A model generated the notes under the pieces. The model was given only the letters and a program-made list of their open reading frames with translations. It had not been told where the DNA came from and did no database searches. A stretch of DNA of 64,000 nt, taken from positions 1 to 64,000 of the forward strand of contig MU832191.1 in the NCBI GenBank assembly GCA_029204225.1. Direction: 5' to 3'. Source of the stretch: Diphasiastrum complanatum. Taxonomy: Eukaryota; Streptophyta; Lycopodiopsida; Lycopodiales; Lycopodiaceae. A program made the translations under genes and the position numbers. This document shows positions 30,612-44,119 of the stretch, in pieces (position 1 is the first letter of the stretch; each line of letters starts with the position of its first letter).

Positions 30612-33600
30612 GAGAATCTGCTAGCTCTGCATGGAAGAAGAAATAAAGGAGTGGTTGCAATTGTGCCATGTTTTGCATCCTTATCATAGTTTCATCTTTT
30701 CTTCTTAAGGACTAATTCCTTTCAAGTCTTAGTAGGTGCCAATAGAAAAGGTGAAACACTAGTATTGTTGTTGATAGAACTGTTGCAGCTTTGTTCTGCC
30801 AAGCACAATTGATGATTCTAATCTTTGCCCAGCAAAACGGGAAACATCCCTTGCAAACCAAGCATAAGAGGAGCCAAAGCTCATCGTTTCTTATCAAATT
30901 ATTTTGGGAAATCGACCAAAATTGAATATTCGGTATGGAAACATGTTATTTTTTCCACTCAACATTTTGAAAATAAAGGAACAACAAGGCTAAGTTGAAG
31001 TCTGGAGGAAGCTTGACAACATGGTCAAATTACTTAGAAAAGATAATCTTTCTAATACTGGTGTCCTCCTAATTAAGAAATCAACGACCGAGTTTGTGGA
31101 TGCAGTTAAAGACGCTTGGGGTGTAGATCACATTACACACTACGTGGTGAGCAGCTTCTCAATGTAACACTTAAATTTATAATTTCATTGCACACCTAAT
31201 ATGCTAATTCATCATGCATCATTTTTTGCAAGAACTTATGGCAGTTTAAGTATATGGTCATCACAGGGAATGGAGAAATCACATTGACAAGCTAGAGTAG
31301 CATTTCATTGAAATACACAACACGGTTGAACATCTTCAAAGAATAGTTAAATCATCCGACTATTTCAATGGTTTTATAGACGTGTGCAAATTCGATACAC
31401 AACTAGCTCAATAAATTATCAAAAATTTAGAAACACAAATTCATATGTGAAAATGATGCATGTATTGTGTTATATCTCAAATACAAAAAAAAGTACAATC
31501 ATTTCTTCTCTCCATCTTTAATGACCAACTTTGAAGTATGGTCATGGAGGAATTTTTTTCTATCATATGGATCTATGAATTCTATAGATCTCCTCTTGCT
31601 TAAGTCTATGTATCCAGAGAGGACAGCTAGAGAAGTTGATCGTTTTGGAACTTCCTCAGCTACATAGCCAAAGATTTTTATAGCAATGTCTCTCTTTGCA
31701 AAAATATTTTATATACATTCTGGGGATATTTATGCCTGTTGAAAAAAAATGACCGTGCTTTTATTGCCATTATTATTGTCTCTGCATTCAAAGAAAACTT
31801 TTCGTGATGAGGATGCTGATATTCAGAAACAGATATGAGTAGTGATTTCAAAGTTCAGTATGCAATGAAACCTTCTGCCACAGAGCACAGAGAAACATTA
31901 AACAGAACTCTAAGTCTGTCAACAGAATTTTTCCCTCCTGAAAAGGATAATACCCACAACAAAGTATTCACAACAGGAGCTTTGAAAACCTGTAATAGTT
32001 ACTCTTAAGGGTTTAACGATGATTGTAAATCGTGATAAGAAAGCTTGGAGGCAACAACACCAGGTCCACAATTGGACTAATTGTGCACACATATTGGCAA
32101 CTCAAGAAGTGTACCTTGTCATTAGCAGAAATAGTCACAGACCCGCAGTGACTGATAGCATGCCAAACAGCGCGTACAAAGGTGCAGTTTCTAGTCTGCA
32201 TAAACTCAATTGACCTTTCAGAGAAAAAAAAGAGATAAATGAGTACTAAACAAGATACATTCAGCGATTGCCAGTAAGATGAGACCACACATGTCCACTC
32301 ACTCAACCAAAAGACATAAACTCCTAACTCCTAATATGCTTCCCTTCACTTTGTCCTCATGTTGTGTATTTTCAAGGATGGCTGCTCCATGATTGTAGCT
32401 GATGTTAGTTAATGCCTGGTCACTACGTGGTACTTCTTCAAGTTATCATCCTAGATCATCATATATCTGACCAGCTTTACGAGTTACAGCAGCAACACAG
32501 CTCATTGATGTGTACATCTGATAAATTACAAGCCCATAAAGCCAGGAGTTAGAAGGATCAAAAAATATGTTTACAATGTGACAATGTGACACATTCCAAT
32601 CTACGTAACATGGAGGACCTAGCTAGCAGGATCATGAAAAAAACCAAATAACAAAGGCAATCAAAGTTCTCAGCTGCTATACAACAGGGCTACAATGATA
32701 GCACATGATTACAGACTAAACAAGAAAAACTTGACACCTGTTCCATATCTTGCTGCGAATTGCACAAATTAGAAATACCTGGTACAGACCAGGACGTACA
32801 GTTGTATACTCTTCTCCACTTGTAGCATTCCAATTGTAGCTCAATCAAGGACATCATGGTTGTAATGCAAAGGATTCTGGCCTTGTAAATATATTTTGAA
32901 GCTGATGCTCCCCCTTGGCAGAGTGAAATGATTTACATACATAATTCCCAACTGATTCAAATCAATACAAATTTGTGAGAGATTCCAATAGAGCATGGAC
33001 TTTCTACAATCGCATAACATTGTTGGAAACATTGTACAAGCATTAGGAGGTAGTTGTATCAAGAAGACAACCTACAACCATAATAACTCCAAAAAAGTTT
33101 GGTGGTAAAAGTATGAAGCAAATGCAAGTAATTTGTTGCAACACCCTAGGTTGTTGACAATATATGTGACATCTATTGCTTCCAAGATATTATAATTGAC
33201 AAGTAGATTGTGCACTAAAAAATGAATGCAAGTGGTGTTAACTTCCAAGGTGTACACCCTTCTTACATCAATTATAAACAATCACATTATAGAGGGAAGA
33301 ACATAAGCATTACTGAGATAGAGAGAATCACACAAAATGAAGTGCTCCTGAATCTCTACCTCTAAAAAATACACAATTAACATGTCCAATCTTCCCGTGG
33401 GATGCCCCATAAGCAATGGTCTCCACCACAAGTTAATGGGAGGAAATTCAGAGTTGTCCCAGAGTGAATTTGATGCAATGTGAAAGTCCTAAATCCAATT
33501 ACTGTGACAAGAACGAGAACCCAACTCCAAGAAATGAGTTGACCCTAGTTGGCCCTACCATGCTCGCTAAAGATAAGCAGGATAAATGGATCGCTTGATA

Positions 33601-33740
33601 AACTTGTGTGGGAAGGGACGAGATAGGGACCACATGTGTCTAGAAGGTGAGGCCTACGAGTACCATGAAACCTAATACCCAAAAGGATGGAGCTACTATG
33701 AAGAGGTAAGTGACATGCATGAATATCTCATCCTTTCATT
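30612..33740. other. 3' flank of the PPR gene and intergenic sequence, no recognisable gene
   Basis: The first few hundred bases are presumably 3' UTR. A 48-codon ATG frame (31020-31166) and several others show no family likeness. There are no LTR borders or long repeats that I can support. Confidence 0.5.
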
Positions 33741-33756
33741 TGCAAACTCCAAAACC

Positions 33757-34140
33757 CTATGTATATCTACAACTAATTGGAAAATGGCATCGACTTGGAT
33801 TGGTGAGACCACAAAACATCCCTGACAACCCACTTTGAAGAGTTGAGTCATGTGCACCGACCCTCCAATGCATATAGGGTTGTGGGGATAACAAAAGTAT
33901 CAAAAAGTCGACACTTACTTGGGGCATCCCATGTCTCCTGAAGCAAAACCTCTCCAAAAGCACTAGGGAGGTTTGGCCCTTTCTAAGTCTAGCTATAGTT
34001 GTCAGCCTCATGCTAAAAATGGGACCAATAAAGAGTGACCCCAAGTAAGTGTAGGATGATATCACCTCCAAAGGCTAGCCAATCCCAAGCCGCTATCAAT
34101 GACCCTCTCTAGGTCATCGATATAGAATTCACAAAGTATG

Positions 34141-34230
<90 letters not shown>

Positions 34231-34400
34231 CATGGAATTGAGTCAAAGGCTTTAATGAAGTTCAACAAAGTAGCAATAAACTCTCTCATGCTTCTGTATG
34301 GCCTCCTAGCCCTAAGAGTGAAGATATGATCTGCAGTAGAGTAATGAGCCATGTAACCTGCCTAGCCCATTGCATACAATATCTTGGTCTTTGCCTCAAT
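33757..34400 (-). pseudogene. LINE (non-LTR retrotransposon) reverse transcriptase remnant
   Basis: Minus-strand reading: YMAHYSTADHIFTLR (the GR.T.D.I..LR region), TLLNFIKAFDSIPW (RT motif A, usually DF.KAFDS; the first Asp reads Asn), a (GA)n block in place of the middle of the domain, FYIDDLERVIDSGLG, then VISSYTYLGSLFIGPIFSMR. The last part is like the YLG block that follows RT in plant L1-type LINEs, and ERFCFRRHGM continues it. The microsatellite and frame changes show it is dead. Confidence 0.65.
34143..34228. repeat. (GA)n microsatellite inside the LINE RT remnant
   Basis: About 43 GA units, flanked on one side by the reverse complement of FDSIPW and on the other by that of LCEFYIDD. 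Confidence 0.95.
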
Positions 34401-35135
34401 ACTCATTGTTGATCATAAAATGGTGCCATATAACTTTGCAATAATGTGTCCAACCATGATGGAATGTCCAGTCTCATGGATTCACCACTCTTATGGATGA
34501 GATGGATTATAGTAGTAGTAAGTACAAGGAAACTAGACACAAGAGCTCAATTAAGCAAAGTGGCTAGAGTGTGTGAGAGATAGTTGACAACATTTCGACT
34601 ACAACTATGTGCATGCGTAGCCTTCAGGTAAGCCACATGGACTTTTGCAACAATAGCCTATTCATCACCAATGGACAGACATCTTCACAGATCTCATTAC
34701 ACGCTTTCCTCATACACAGCTAGGGCATGCCAATTGTTTGATGGTCGTGGGCAGGTTTTCCAAGCAAGCTCATAGAGCCATCATTATAGAGCAGCGTGCA
34801 CAGTTATATTGTGACAAATATTCACATATGACAAAACATGTGTACTTGACCATTTGACTTCTAAAGCCAAAATTGGCCCTATCACCTAGTGACACCAAGA
34901 TGCTTGACTAGAAATCTTTATGATACCCCTAAAGTCAACATTATAAGCTATTTCTAACTATTTTACACATGTGAGAACATGCTCCACACATGTGAAATGT
35001 ACTCACAAACATAAAATCATAAAATAATCAAGATAGATTTTGACAATTTTTCACATTTACTACTTCCGATTCATCTAACTTAAGAACAAATATCAGCTTT
35101 TTAACACTTTCATTTTTAATCCTATAAGATTTTAC

Positions 35136-35840
35136 TATGAAAGTACTATACTTAAGGACCATAAATGGATATACAAAAGATCCACAAGAGTGATTGGATG
35201 CTTGCTTAACAGTCTATCAAAAAATTAGACACAAAAAAGTTGATCTAGATTGGCAATTTGACAAACAACAAACATTAACAATCAAAAGCATTGATCAACA
35301 TTGAAATCCGAGCCCACACGTGTGTACTATAGGATGTAGTACGGCCTTCAACATGAGAAACAAGTAGAATGTGATTTGGTTTCATCTGGATCACAAAAGC
35401 TCAATGTATATAGTGAACTAGCTTGAGCTTGCCAATGAGCTCCAAAAATTTTCTATCTTCTTACTATGAGAGCTTGGAATACATAGCAAATTCGACTTCC
35501 TTCTTGAAATTAGATGGATTTCCAGCATGTATTAAGGAAGTTAACTCACTCTTCTTACACTAAAATGAAACCCTAGCTTAGATCCTAGAGTTATGCTTGG
35601 TAGGTAGCTAGTTGGTCAAATTTTCACATTAAACTTAGGTGTAGGTCCTATAAAGTAGGGATGGCCACCAAATAGACATGACCGACTCTCTTGACTTGAC
35701 CTAACCTACATTAGGAGTGGGTTGCCATGGCATCTTGGTCTTCCATGTGTGAAACTCAATTATAAACAATATTTACAAAGTTCTACATGGCTAGATTTGC
35801 CAAAATAGGCTATTTTTCACATTTCTCCTCAAATCTAGCA
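35136..35840. repeat. Left arm of a large inverted repeat (partner 44120-44840)
   Basis: From ATGAAAGTACTATACTTAAGG to about CTACATGGCTAGATTTGCC it matches the reverse complement of 44120-44840 with moderate divergence and small indels. It holds one CACACGTGTG palindrome (35315-35324). The arms lie about 8.3 kb apart. They may be two solo LTRs of one family inserted in opposite directions. Confidence 0.75.
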
Positions 35841-35849
35841 TTGGAAACA

Positions 35850-37600
35850 ATAATGTATCTATATACAATTCTAAGACCTGATCTTAACATCAGAAATAAA
35901 TCATATTCAGATTTAGAAGATGACTAATGAGCCCCTAGAGATGATGACATGATCTATCACCATATCCAAGATAGAGCTTCTTTGATCTTGATATCCTCCA
36001 AGATGAAGTGAAGAGTCTTGATTCTTCCTTGCACCTTTGCACTTGATTTTTTCCATGTTGAGTGAAGATGCATGAACTTGAAACTTGCTTCTCCTTGATC
36101 TTGATGATTCTCCATGTTGTCTAAGAATGTTATTTTGGAGTCTCTATCATTAGGTTTTGGCAAAGATTGTTCAAGAATAGTTGAGCAGATTCGTATTTAG
36201 ATGAAGTCTCTCTTATGTCATTTAGTTTTTTTTTTTTTTAAAAAGGAATTGATACTAAGGTGTAAGGAAATACTCATCACATGCTTGTTGCGTAGGGTTA
36301 GCATAAAACTTGAAATTAGTTGGAAAACATCATACCTGAATGTTTGTAGACGTAGCTTCTTGAGAAGTTGCCATTGTCGTTTTAACAAAAGGATTCTTTC
36401 TCTTTAGATCATAGCAACAAGAAAAAAGTCTTTGTAGCTTATATCTACATTTAAAAGTTATGTCGGAAAAAACCGCCTGAACAATGTAAATGGAGTGTGC
36501 TAACTTGCTTGCTTTATGAAGTTTCTGTAGGTGACATACATTTTTTGCGAGACAGATGATGCTTGGTTTGAGTATGAACCAAAATGTAGGTGATAAAAGG
36601 GCCATAGTAACAAGACAATCCTACATTATCACAAGTATCGATTATGGTTTACTATCGAAAAGTGAAACTGAGAGCTTAAAACGACAAATAAGAATATCAT
36701 TTCATTGCAAGATCAGAGATTGAATCATTGCACGATCTCTTGAGGATTTCTATGAGAAAACTCTAGTGATTGTTAAAGGTGAGCCATAAAGCACCCTATT
36801 GTCACTGGGTAGTAGGAAGTGTATATAGGAAAGGCATCAATATGTATTGAGTGTTAAGGCTTGTTTTCCATCACTGGACAATAAGCTTATGAATCATAAA
36901 AAAGACCAACGATATACAAGTAGTTGTTCCTATTGTCCAACAATGGACAATAGGAGGTGCATTTGTTGTTGGAAATGGTGAACTCTTGCAACCATTCCCT
37001 GGCATTCCCCGAAGCCTAAGTGCCCGACATTTGGCCCTGCAACCAGAGCTCGAAGTGTCCGAAGTCGAAGTCACCAACGTCATCGACATCGAACTGGCCG
37101 ACGAGGACTCATGCATCAAAAGACCGAAGGCCGACAAAACCAAATGTCAGGCAAGTCAAGTTAGCAGATTGCAACTCGACGGGCGTGAGGGCATTGTACT
37201 ATCACACTCAACCGCCAAAAGCAACGTTATTAGAGGGTGACTAATAGTGTTAAACCTCTCTTGTAATTTGTTGTTAATCCATCTTGTAATTTCACCTGTT
37301 GAGATAAATATAAGATAGAATGCTAGAACAAGATATGCATTATAGGTTTTTGTAGCTATGCATGAAAGTATGCCAATGAGCAGAACATAGCAATTGTGTA
37401 AGAGGAGTGTTAGGCCACCAATGAGCAAGACACCAAAAAGAAAACTAAATACAAAAATACTCTCTGTTCTTCCATCTCTTATTGTCGTGTTTCATCTATT
37501 TGATTGATTGCTACGAAGTCTGTGATCTGTAGTCGATTATCTAGGTCTTGCAAATTCTGCACAGACATACAAACAGATTTGTTGCAAAAGAAAATCTACA
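35850..37600 (+). other. No clear gene; likely includes the Copia-4 5' LTR
   Basis: The sequence just before the Copia-4 primer-binding site (ending ...AAATCTACA at 37600) should be its 5' LTR; the LTR start is not resolved. 37245-37300 resembles 22630-22690. A perfect 12-bp hairpin lies at 36928-36955. Open frames at 36.98-37.24 kb on both strands lack any domain. Confidence 0.4.
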
Positions 37601-37633
37601 TTATATCAGAGCAGATTCAATAGATAATGTAAT

Positions 37634-37942
37634 ATGGCTATAACGATTCAAAATAGGATTGCAATCAATCTTGATGGTGCAAACTATCGATTTTGAAAGT
37701 TCAAAATCAAAGCACTCTTGAAGGGTGAAGGGATCTGGTCAGTGACCGATCTTATAGAAGAACAGCCTCCAGAGAGAGACCCAATGAGAGTTGAATGGAT
37801 CAGAAAAGATGAACGTGCAATGACAATCATCATTTCATCCATAAACGAAGAAATTCTCATGCAGATTGAAGACTATGAGAACAGCCATGAAGCATGGGAA
37901 AAGCTAAAGCAGAATTATGAAGTGAGGCTCCACTGCAAATAA
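37634..37942 (+). pseudogene. Copia-4 gag fragment
   Basis: MAITIQNRIAINLDGANYRF, a TGA at 37694 where Trp is expected, then KFKIKALLKGEGIWSV, ERAMTIIISSINEEILMQI and SHEAWEKLKQNYE. This is the typical Copia gag start followed by the UBN2 segment. It ends at a stop at 37940-37942 and the rest of gag is gone. Confidence 0.8.
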
Positions 37943-38129
37943 GTTTGACACAAAATTACAATCTTAAGCAGTAGGTAATGTGGCAAAGGCATTGCTCCAA
38001 ATTTTTGAACCTACCTAGTTACCATATCACCTCAATTATACTCCTAAACCCTGACTCCACAGTCTCCTTAACAAACAGTAGACAAAGAAGATTTCCAGAC
38101 CGATACACAGACAATTTTCACTAGAGTAA

Positions 38130-40193
38130 AGATGCAAATGTTGAATACTGCAGCTTCACTGAAGAACCAACAACATACCAAGAAGCTATCCAAAGTCCAG
38201 AGGGAGAATTATGAAAGCAAGCAATGTCGAAAGAGATCGAGTTGATGAGGCAAAATGAGGCATGGACATTAGAGCCACTGCCCGAAGGAAAGAAGATTGT
38301 CGACTGCAAATGGATTTACAAAATAAAGTTCAAATCAGATGGCATTGTTGGACGCTACAAGGCCAGACTTTTTGCCAAGGGGTACATGTTACGGCCATAA
38401 TCGGTTAAGGACCTGGAATAGTCCTAATATGGTAGACCGGCCCTCCAGTATTCGAGATTATTGGTCACGCCTAGATTTTATTCCAAGTCAAGGTCTGTTG
38501 GTGACTAATAACCTTGAGAGGACCCAAACACTCTAATTGAGACATATGGAGTAGTGCGTGTGCATGTGACTGTTATAGGCAGGAGGTATGCATATAGAGT
38601 TGTGACCTATTTATAGTTGACCTGTATGGGGATTGCATGTGCTCATGCGCTGGATCCTACTCTCTATATATTGAGGTAGAGATTATCTCGTCGACGACTT
38701 GGTCTAGGTTACCAGATGAGCTCTTCTCCTCTTGTTGTCACATTGGCATGGCTTGGGGGCTAGATCCAGGAGGATTCTCTAGGAGGGATCTAGGATTGGT
38801 TAGGTGGTTTTGCTCCACTGTCTCTCTTGTGTTTTCCTATCCTCATCTTAGGGGTTTTCCCTAGTGGTCCTTACAGTACACGATGCAGAGGTATGGCATC
38901 AACTACTTCGATACATAGTCACTAATGGTCAAGATCTCAAGCATCCGACTACTCCTTGCATATGCAACACAACACAATCTAGAAATTCATCAGATTGATG
39001 TAAAAATAGCCTTTTTCCATGAAGATCTAGAGGAAGAAATCTTCATGAACTAGCCTGAAGGATTCGAAGACCTCGACAATCGAGAGTATGTTTGTCGGCT
39101 ACATCGATGTATATATGGTCTGAAGCAAGCATCACGAGCTTGGTACAAGAAGCTCAATAACCTTTTGAAGTTTCTAGACTTTGTTCCTATACAACCAGAT
39201 TGTAATGTCTATATAAAAAGAGTAGAAAAAAGTTTTGTGATTTTGACAATTTTTGTAGACTCTTTAATGATATGGAATTGTTGGATGCTAATCAATGATA
39301 CAAAGAGTCGAATTTCTACAAGTTATAAAATCACAGATATAAAAGAAGCGATAAAGTGTCTTGGGTTATATATCAAAAGAAATTGAATAAAAGGAATGAT
39401 GCATCTAAGTCAGTCAGAATCATCGAAAAGGTATTGAAGCCGTACAGAATGAGTGATTGCAAAGAAAAAGCCACACCAATGATAGCTGGAGCTAGATTGT
39501 CAAAACAAGACTGTTCAAACACAAAAGATGGAAGGTATGTCATAAAAAACCTGATCGGTCGTCTAATGTACCTTACAATTTGTACTAGACCTGACTTGGC
39601 CTTCTCCATCTATGTCTTAAGTCAATTCTCTTCTAACCCTAGCATGGCACATTGGTTGATGGCAAAATGCATATGTAATATCTGAAAGGCACCCAAAATA
39701 TGGGATTGACCTACAAAGCAGAAAATGAATTCAAGCTGCAACACTACAGTGATGTAAGCTGGGCAAGCTGCAAAGATGACAGCAAGTTCGTGACAGGAAG
39801 ATGTTCGATAGCGTGTGGAGCAGCAGTCAGTTGGACATGCAAAAAATAGACACTGGTAGCTCAATCCTCATGCAAAGTTGAATATGTGGCAACATCGAAG
39901 GGGCTAATGAGGTAGTGTGGTTGCAGATGATGTTGGAGGCAATTAGCATACAACAAAGAGAACCAAACACCATGATGATGGATTCTCAGAGTGCCACATA
40001 TCTATCCCATGATGCAGTCTTCCATTCGAAGACCAAACACATATTTTTGAACTACCATCACATTTCAGACCTGATCTCGAAGGGAGAGCTGAGTGTTGAA
40101 TATATAAAATCAGAAGACATGATTGCAGATTTGTTGACAAAGTCGTTGGACAAGCCACTATTTACAAAACACAAAAAAGCGCTAAAAGCATGA
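38130..40193 (+). pseudogene. Copia-4 reverse transcriptase and RNase H
   Basis: EAIQSPEGEL, stop, KQAMSKEIELMRQNEAWTL, then CKWIYKIKFKSDG and ARLFAKGY up to 38386. After the solo LTR it resumes TRCRGM/QRYGINYFDTYS, HQIDVKIAFFHEDLEEEIF, YGLKQASRAWYKKLNN, IFVDSLMIW, YKITDIKEAIKCLGLYIKRN, MSDCKEKATPMIAGARLS, NLIGRLMYLTICTRPDLAFS. RNase H: HYSDVSWASCKDDSKF, SSCKVEYVATSKGANE, MMDSQSATYLSHDAVFHSKT, then ADLLTKSLDKPLF. Several stops. YVDD is lost. Confidence 0.85.
38387..38875 (+). mobile_element. Solo LTR (489 bp) inserted in Copia-4 RT, 5-bp target duplication
   Basis: Starts TGTTACGGCC and ends GTCCTTACA, flanked by GTACA on both sides (38382-38386 and 38876-38880). Removing it and one GTACA rejoins the Copia reading (AKGY to QRYG). 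A TATATATTGAG sequence near 38655 could be its TATA box. The TGTTACGG start is common in Ty3/gypsy LTRs, but family is not proven. No internal region remains, so it is a solo LTR. Confidence 0.9.
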
Positions 40194-40609
40194 AAAGAGA
40201 GTGCTAGAATAGCAAAGCTTTGAGTTGAAAGGTGCTTACCGTATGATATCTTCTTGTCGAATGGCGAACTGGTAGGGCGCACTTGTCGTAGGTGAGAGAT
40301 AAGCAAACTCTTCACGGTGGTGTGAGGAAGAATCATCGAAACCGCATGTTTATGTAGTGTCGTGCAATGTGGTTTCCCGAAAGGTCATAAGTGAAGGTGG
40401 GAAAATTAATTTCCCTCCATGTAGGTAATTTGAACCTTTTGTAGAGTCTTTTTAAATTGAAAGTGGAAAATCTCCTTTTTTTTATGAAAAAAATCTGTTA
40501 TGCAAATATAGAGGGGTGCTTGAATTAAGACCTTATGTTTTTGAGGAGACGGTACGTCTATTGTTGTCCAATCATTTGGTAGCATAGCAAGGTGAATATA
40601 TCTAGAAAG

Positions 40610-40938
<329 letters not shown>

Positions 40939-40999
40939 GACGGATCTCGGGCCACCAGTTCATTATTTACTTGATATTTAAAAATCTTTCAGTATAGAA

Positions 41000-41833
41000 C
41001 TAAGAAGCCGATCTTCCTAAGCCAAAGAGGTATTTACAAAACATTCTCGAGAGATTCGAAATGCTTGAATCAAAGCCAATTGATTCACCAATGGATCCAA
41101 GAGTTAAACGCAGTTATATATTTGACATGAGAAATTATCTATACCACTCACCAATTGGCTCATTGATGTATATGATGGTGTGCTCTAGATCTGATCTAGA
41201 ATATACCTTTAGCACACTCTCTCAATTCATGTTGAATCTAAGAATCCAACATTGGAAAGCACTCAAAAGAGTGATGAAATATATTCAAACAACAAAGAAC
41301 TAAGTTCATTGTTATTTTGGTAATTTTGCCACATCATTGTCTCTAGATGGTATCTGATTCGGATTGGGAAGGAGACTTAGATCACCATAAAGTCTACTTC
41401 TCATTAGTGTTCCTATTTATCTTCTACACTTGTTTCTTGGAATAGCAAAAAGAAATAAGTCAATCTCATTGTCCTCGACTGCAGCCAAATATGTAACATC
41501 AATACAAACAACTAGAGAAGCCATCTAATTGAAACTTCTTCTATAGGATCTAAACCTCAAACAAAATAAACCAACTATCATCTATTGCGATAATATCAAT
41601 TGCATTCAGCTTTCTCTCAATCCTATATTTCATTATGAGACTAAACATATTGAAATTCAATTTCACTTTGTTCGAGAGAAAGTACATTTAAAACATGTAG
41701 AGCTAATTTATCGTTCGACAAGTAGTATGGTAGTTGATATCTTCACTAAAGCTTTGTCTAATGACAAGAATATTTTGTTTAAGAAAATGTTACATCTAAA
41801 AATTATCTAAGTGTTTGAAGTCAAATTAAGGGA
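41000..41833 (+). pseudogene. Copia-5a: 5'-truncated Copia, RT end and RNase H
   Basis: RYLQNILERFEMLESKPIDS, PMDPRVKRSY, SPIGSLMYMMVCSRSDLEYT, QHWKALKRVMKYIQTTKN, stop, then out-of-frame RNase H (SLSSTAAKYVTS, IYCDN, NPIFHYETKHIEIQFHFVRE) and VVDIFTKALSNDKNILFKK. It ends with AATTAAGGGAGTATTAG, a polypurine tract and probable LTR start. At least five stops. Confidence 0.85.
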
Positions 41834-44119
41834 GTATTAGAATTTTAATTCCACTTCACTATTCGATCCAATTGCCTCTATATATATTACCAACTATTCC
41901 TTTCAGATATCCACGACATTTCCAAACTTGATTATTTACTTGGAAACATGTTGTAGATGAAAAACCTGTAGAAATACACGCAAGTTTAAGACAAGTTTGC
42001 AACACTATAGAAAGTCAACCAAATAAGGAATGCCAAAGAGTCACCACTCACAAAAGCCAAATCCATTTGATAGTCAACAATCCTTTGATAGTCGCCAATT
42101 TTCGCTACTCGATAATCGATGATCAAACTATCAATACTATCGACTTAACAAAAGCTCGAACTTAACAACTAAGGTTCGTGTCTCAATGATTATAGTTACT
42201 ACCATCAAATGGGTCTTAACGCGTGCTTCACTATATGATCATCGTAAAGGCTAGCGACTAGTAGAGTAACAATGCACTGTACATAGATATAGAGGAAGAT
42301 GCATAGATAAGCATCAACTTAGATGTATTGATCTATCAAATCAAATGTATCACATCAGTAATGTATTGCTGATATGCCTAGCACTATCGTCTAGTCCTAA
42401 ATTGTTTTTCTAGGCTTGTATATTGTCAAGTAGACTTCCTTACATCAATCTCATGTACACTCACGCAATTCTAATTTACTATGTATTCTTCAATCATTGT
42501 ATATGTATGAATGATTGTTGTTGTTTTTACTTTTTGATTGTAAATCAAATACTCCTTACTCTCCTTGTGTGTTTTATCAACCGAGTCAAAGTGCATAGTC
42601 GTAGTTGTCTTTGACGCCTTTGAATGTTGTAACTATGGTTGTCTAAGACACCTACTGACTCAGCAATTAATTGCTTGATTCTATTGTGACAAATTATTCT
42701 AAACACGGCACTCTTTTATCAGTCTTTCGCATCGCCAATTAACACAATAGTCTAAGAGTGTTGTTCGACACCTTGAACTATCGCCCATCACGTACTTTTG
42801 CACCACATTTTTTTCAGTACGAAGGAGTCACTCCTTCCTTTTCACTTGCTAATACCACTCTTACCAGAAGTAGATTTGTTGGAAAGGTGACAAAATAAGG
42901 GTAACATAAAATTTTGGCAGCGTTGCTAGGGAAGTAGATGATTAGGATGAATACTTGTCACTTTTGAAAAAAAAATTGTTGTTTTTGCTACTATATTCTA
43001 TCATTAATCTTCTTAGGAGATATATATTGCTTTTGTGAACCTTGCTTATAGCTTTTACTTGGTCAAGGTCCATTTTTTTGTAAGGGTGCACTTAGTGTGA
43101 GCCGTTTTGTCTGGTAGGTGAGCCTTTTTCCAACAAACGAGTGTTTATCACTCTATAACAAGCCTTTGTAGAAACACGTCTGTTGATAGTCTTTGATTTT
43201 TTGAAGAGATTTTTTCATTAGTGACTGAATCATTTAATTTTTCAGTCATCTTGAGTTCTAGCAAAACACTCATCCCACACGTGTGAGAGTGAGCCTTTTT
43301 CTAAAATTCTATTATCTGTTCTTTTCATTTTTTTAAAGTAGACGATCTATTTTCCAACAAGTGAGCCTTTTCTAGAAACACCCATTTTGTTTTTGTAGGA
43401 TAGTGGGTGCAAGTTTAATAACGTGTTAGTACAATAATCAGCTGGTTTGAGTTGTATATTGATCAGCTCTTGTGGTACCTAATCATGAAACTTATCTTGA
43501 TAACAATTAAATTAAATATTAAGATGATTTGACCTGCCATCCACTTTAATTGTTCTATACCATCCATCAAGTCTAGTTGAGTTTTTTGTTATCAAGGATA
43601 ACCATATCATCAAAGCAATTAGATCTTTGATCAGGCCTTGACGATAGGGAAATCTTTGATCAGATTGTCTTTCTTTTTACCAACAAATTTTGTAAAAAGA
43701 AAAATGGACTTGAAAAATACAAAAATAGTGCATATTGAAAAAAAAAAAAAAAAACAATGGCACATATTTGAACTAATCATAGTTCAATAATTGTCATGTA
43801 GAGTAGATATCTGAGCTAGCATGATCTTGGATGGATCTATTATTGCAGGTGGCTTGATGTTTGCTACTTTTGATGATTGCTCTAGGAAAGATAAAAAAGC
43901 CACAAAAAGAGAAAAGTTTAAAAGAACTCCCAAAAACACATAGCATTGAACCAAATTTGCCTCGAAAGTAGTATGTATTGAGTGCTCAAAAAACCGAAAC
44001 CGTAAACAATAGAAAAATATAAAAAATTGCAAAAATAGCCCTACCATTTACACATAGATCTAAATGTAATTATGATTGGTGAAAAGAGTTACAAGTTCCC
44101 GACATTCGAGATCTAAAGC
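41834..44119 (+). other. Likely LTR material; gypsy-type primer-binding site at 42913
   Basis: 41834 onward should be the 3' LTR of Copia-5a; its end is not resolved. TTTTGGCAGCGTTGCTAGGG at 42911-42930 resembles the TGGCGCCGTTGCCGGGG primer-binding site of some plant LTR elements, so an LTR may end near 42906 (GGTAACA). 43100-43380 repeats GTGAGCCTTTTTC several times. No coding domain found. Confidence 0.4.

Larger units (their letters stand above)
37601..40195 (+). mobile_element. Copia-4: plus-strand Ty1/copia retrotransposon, degenerate, with a solo LTR inside
   Basis: Primer-binding site TTATATCAGAGCAG (37601-37614), gag from 37634, then a deletion of protease and integrase, RT from about 38130 (interrupted by the solo LTR 38387-38875), RNase H to 40193, then GAAAAGAGAG as a probable polypurine tract before 40202. 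The RT catalytic motif reads FVDS instead of YVDD. Confidence 0.8.
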
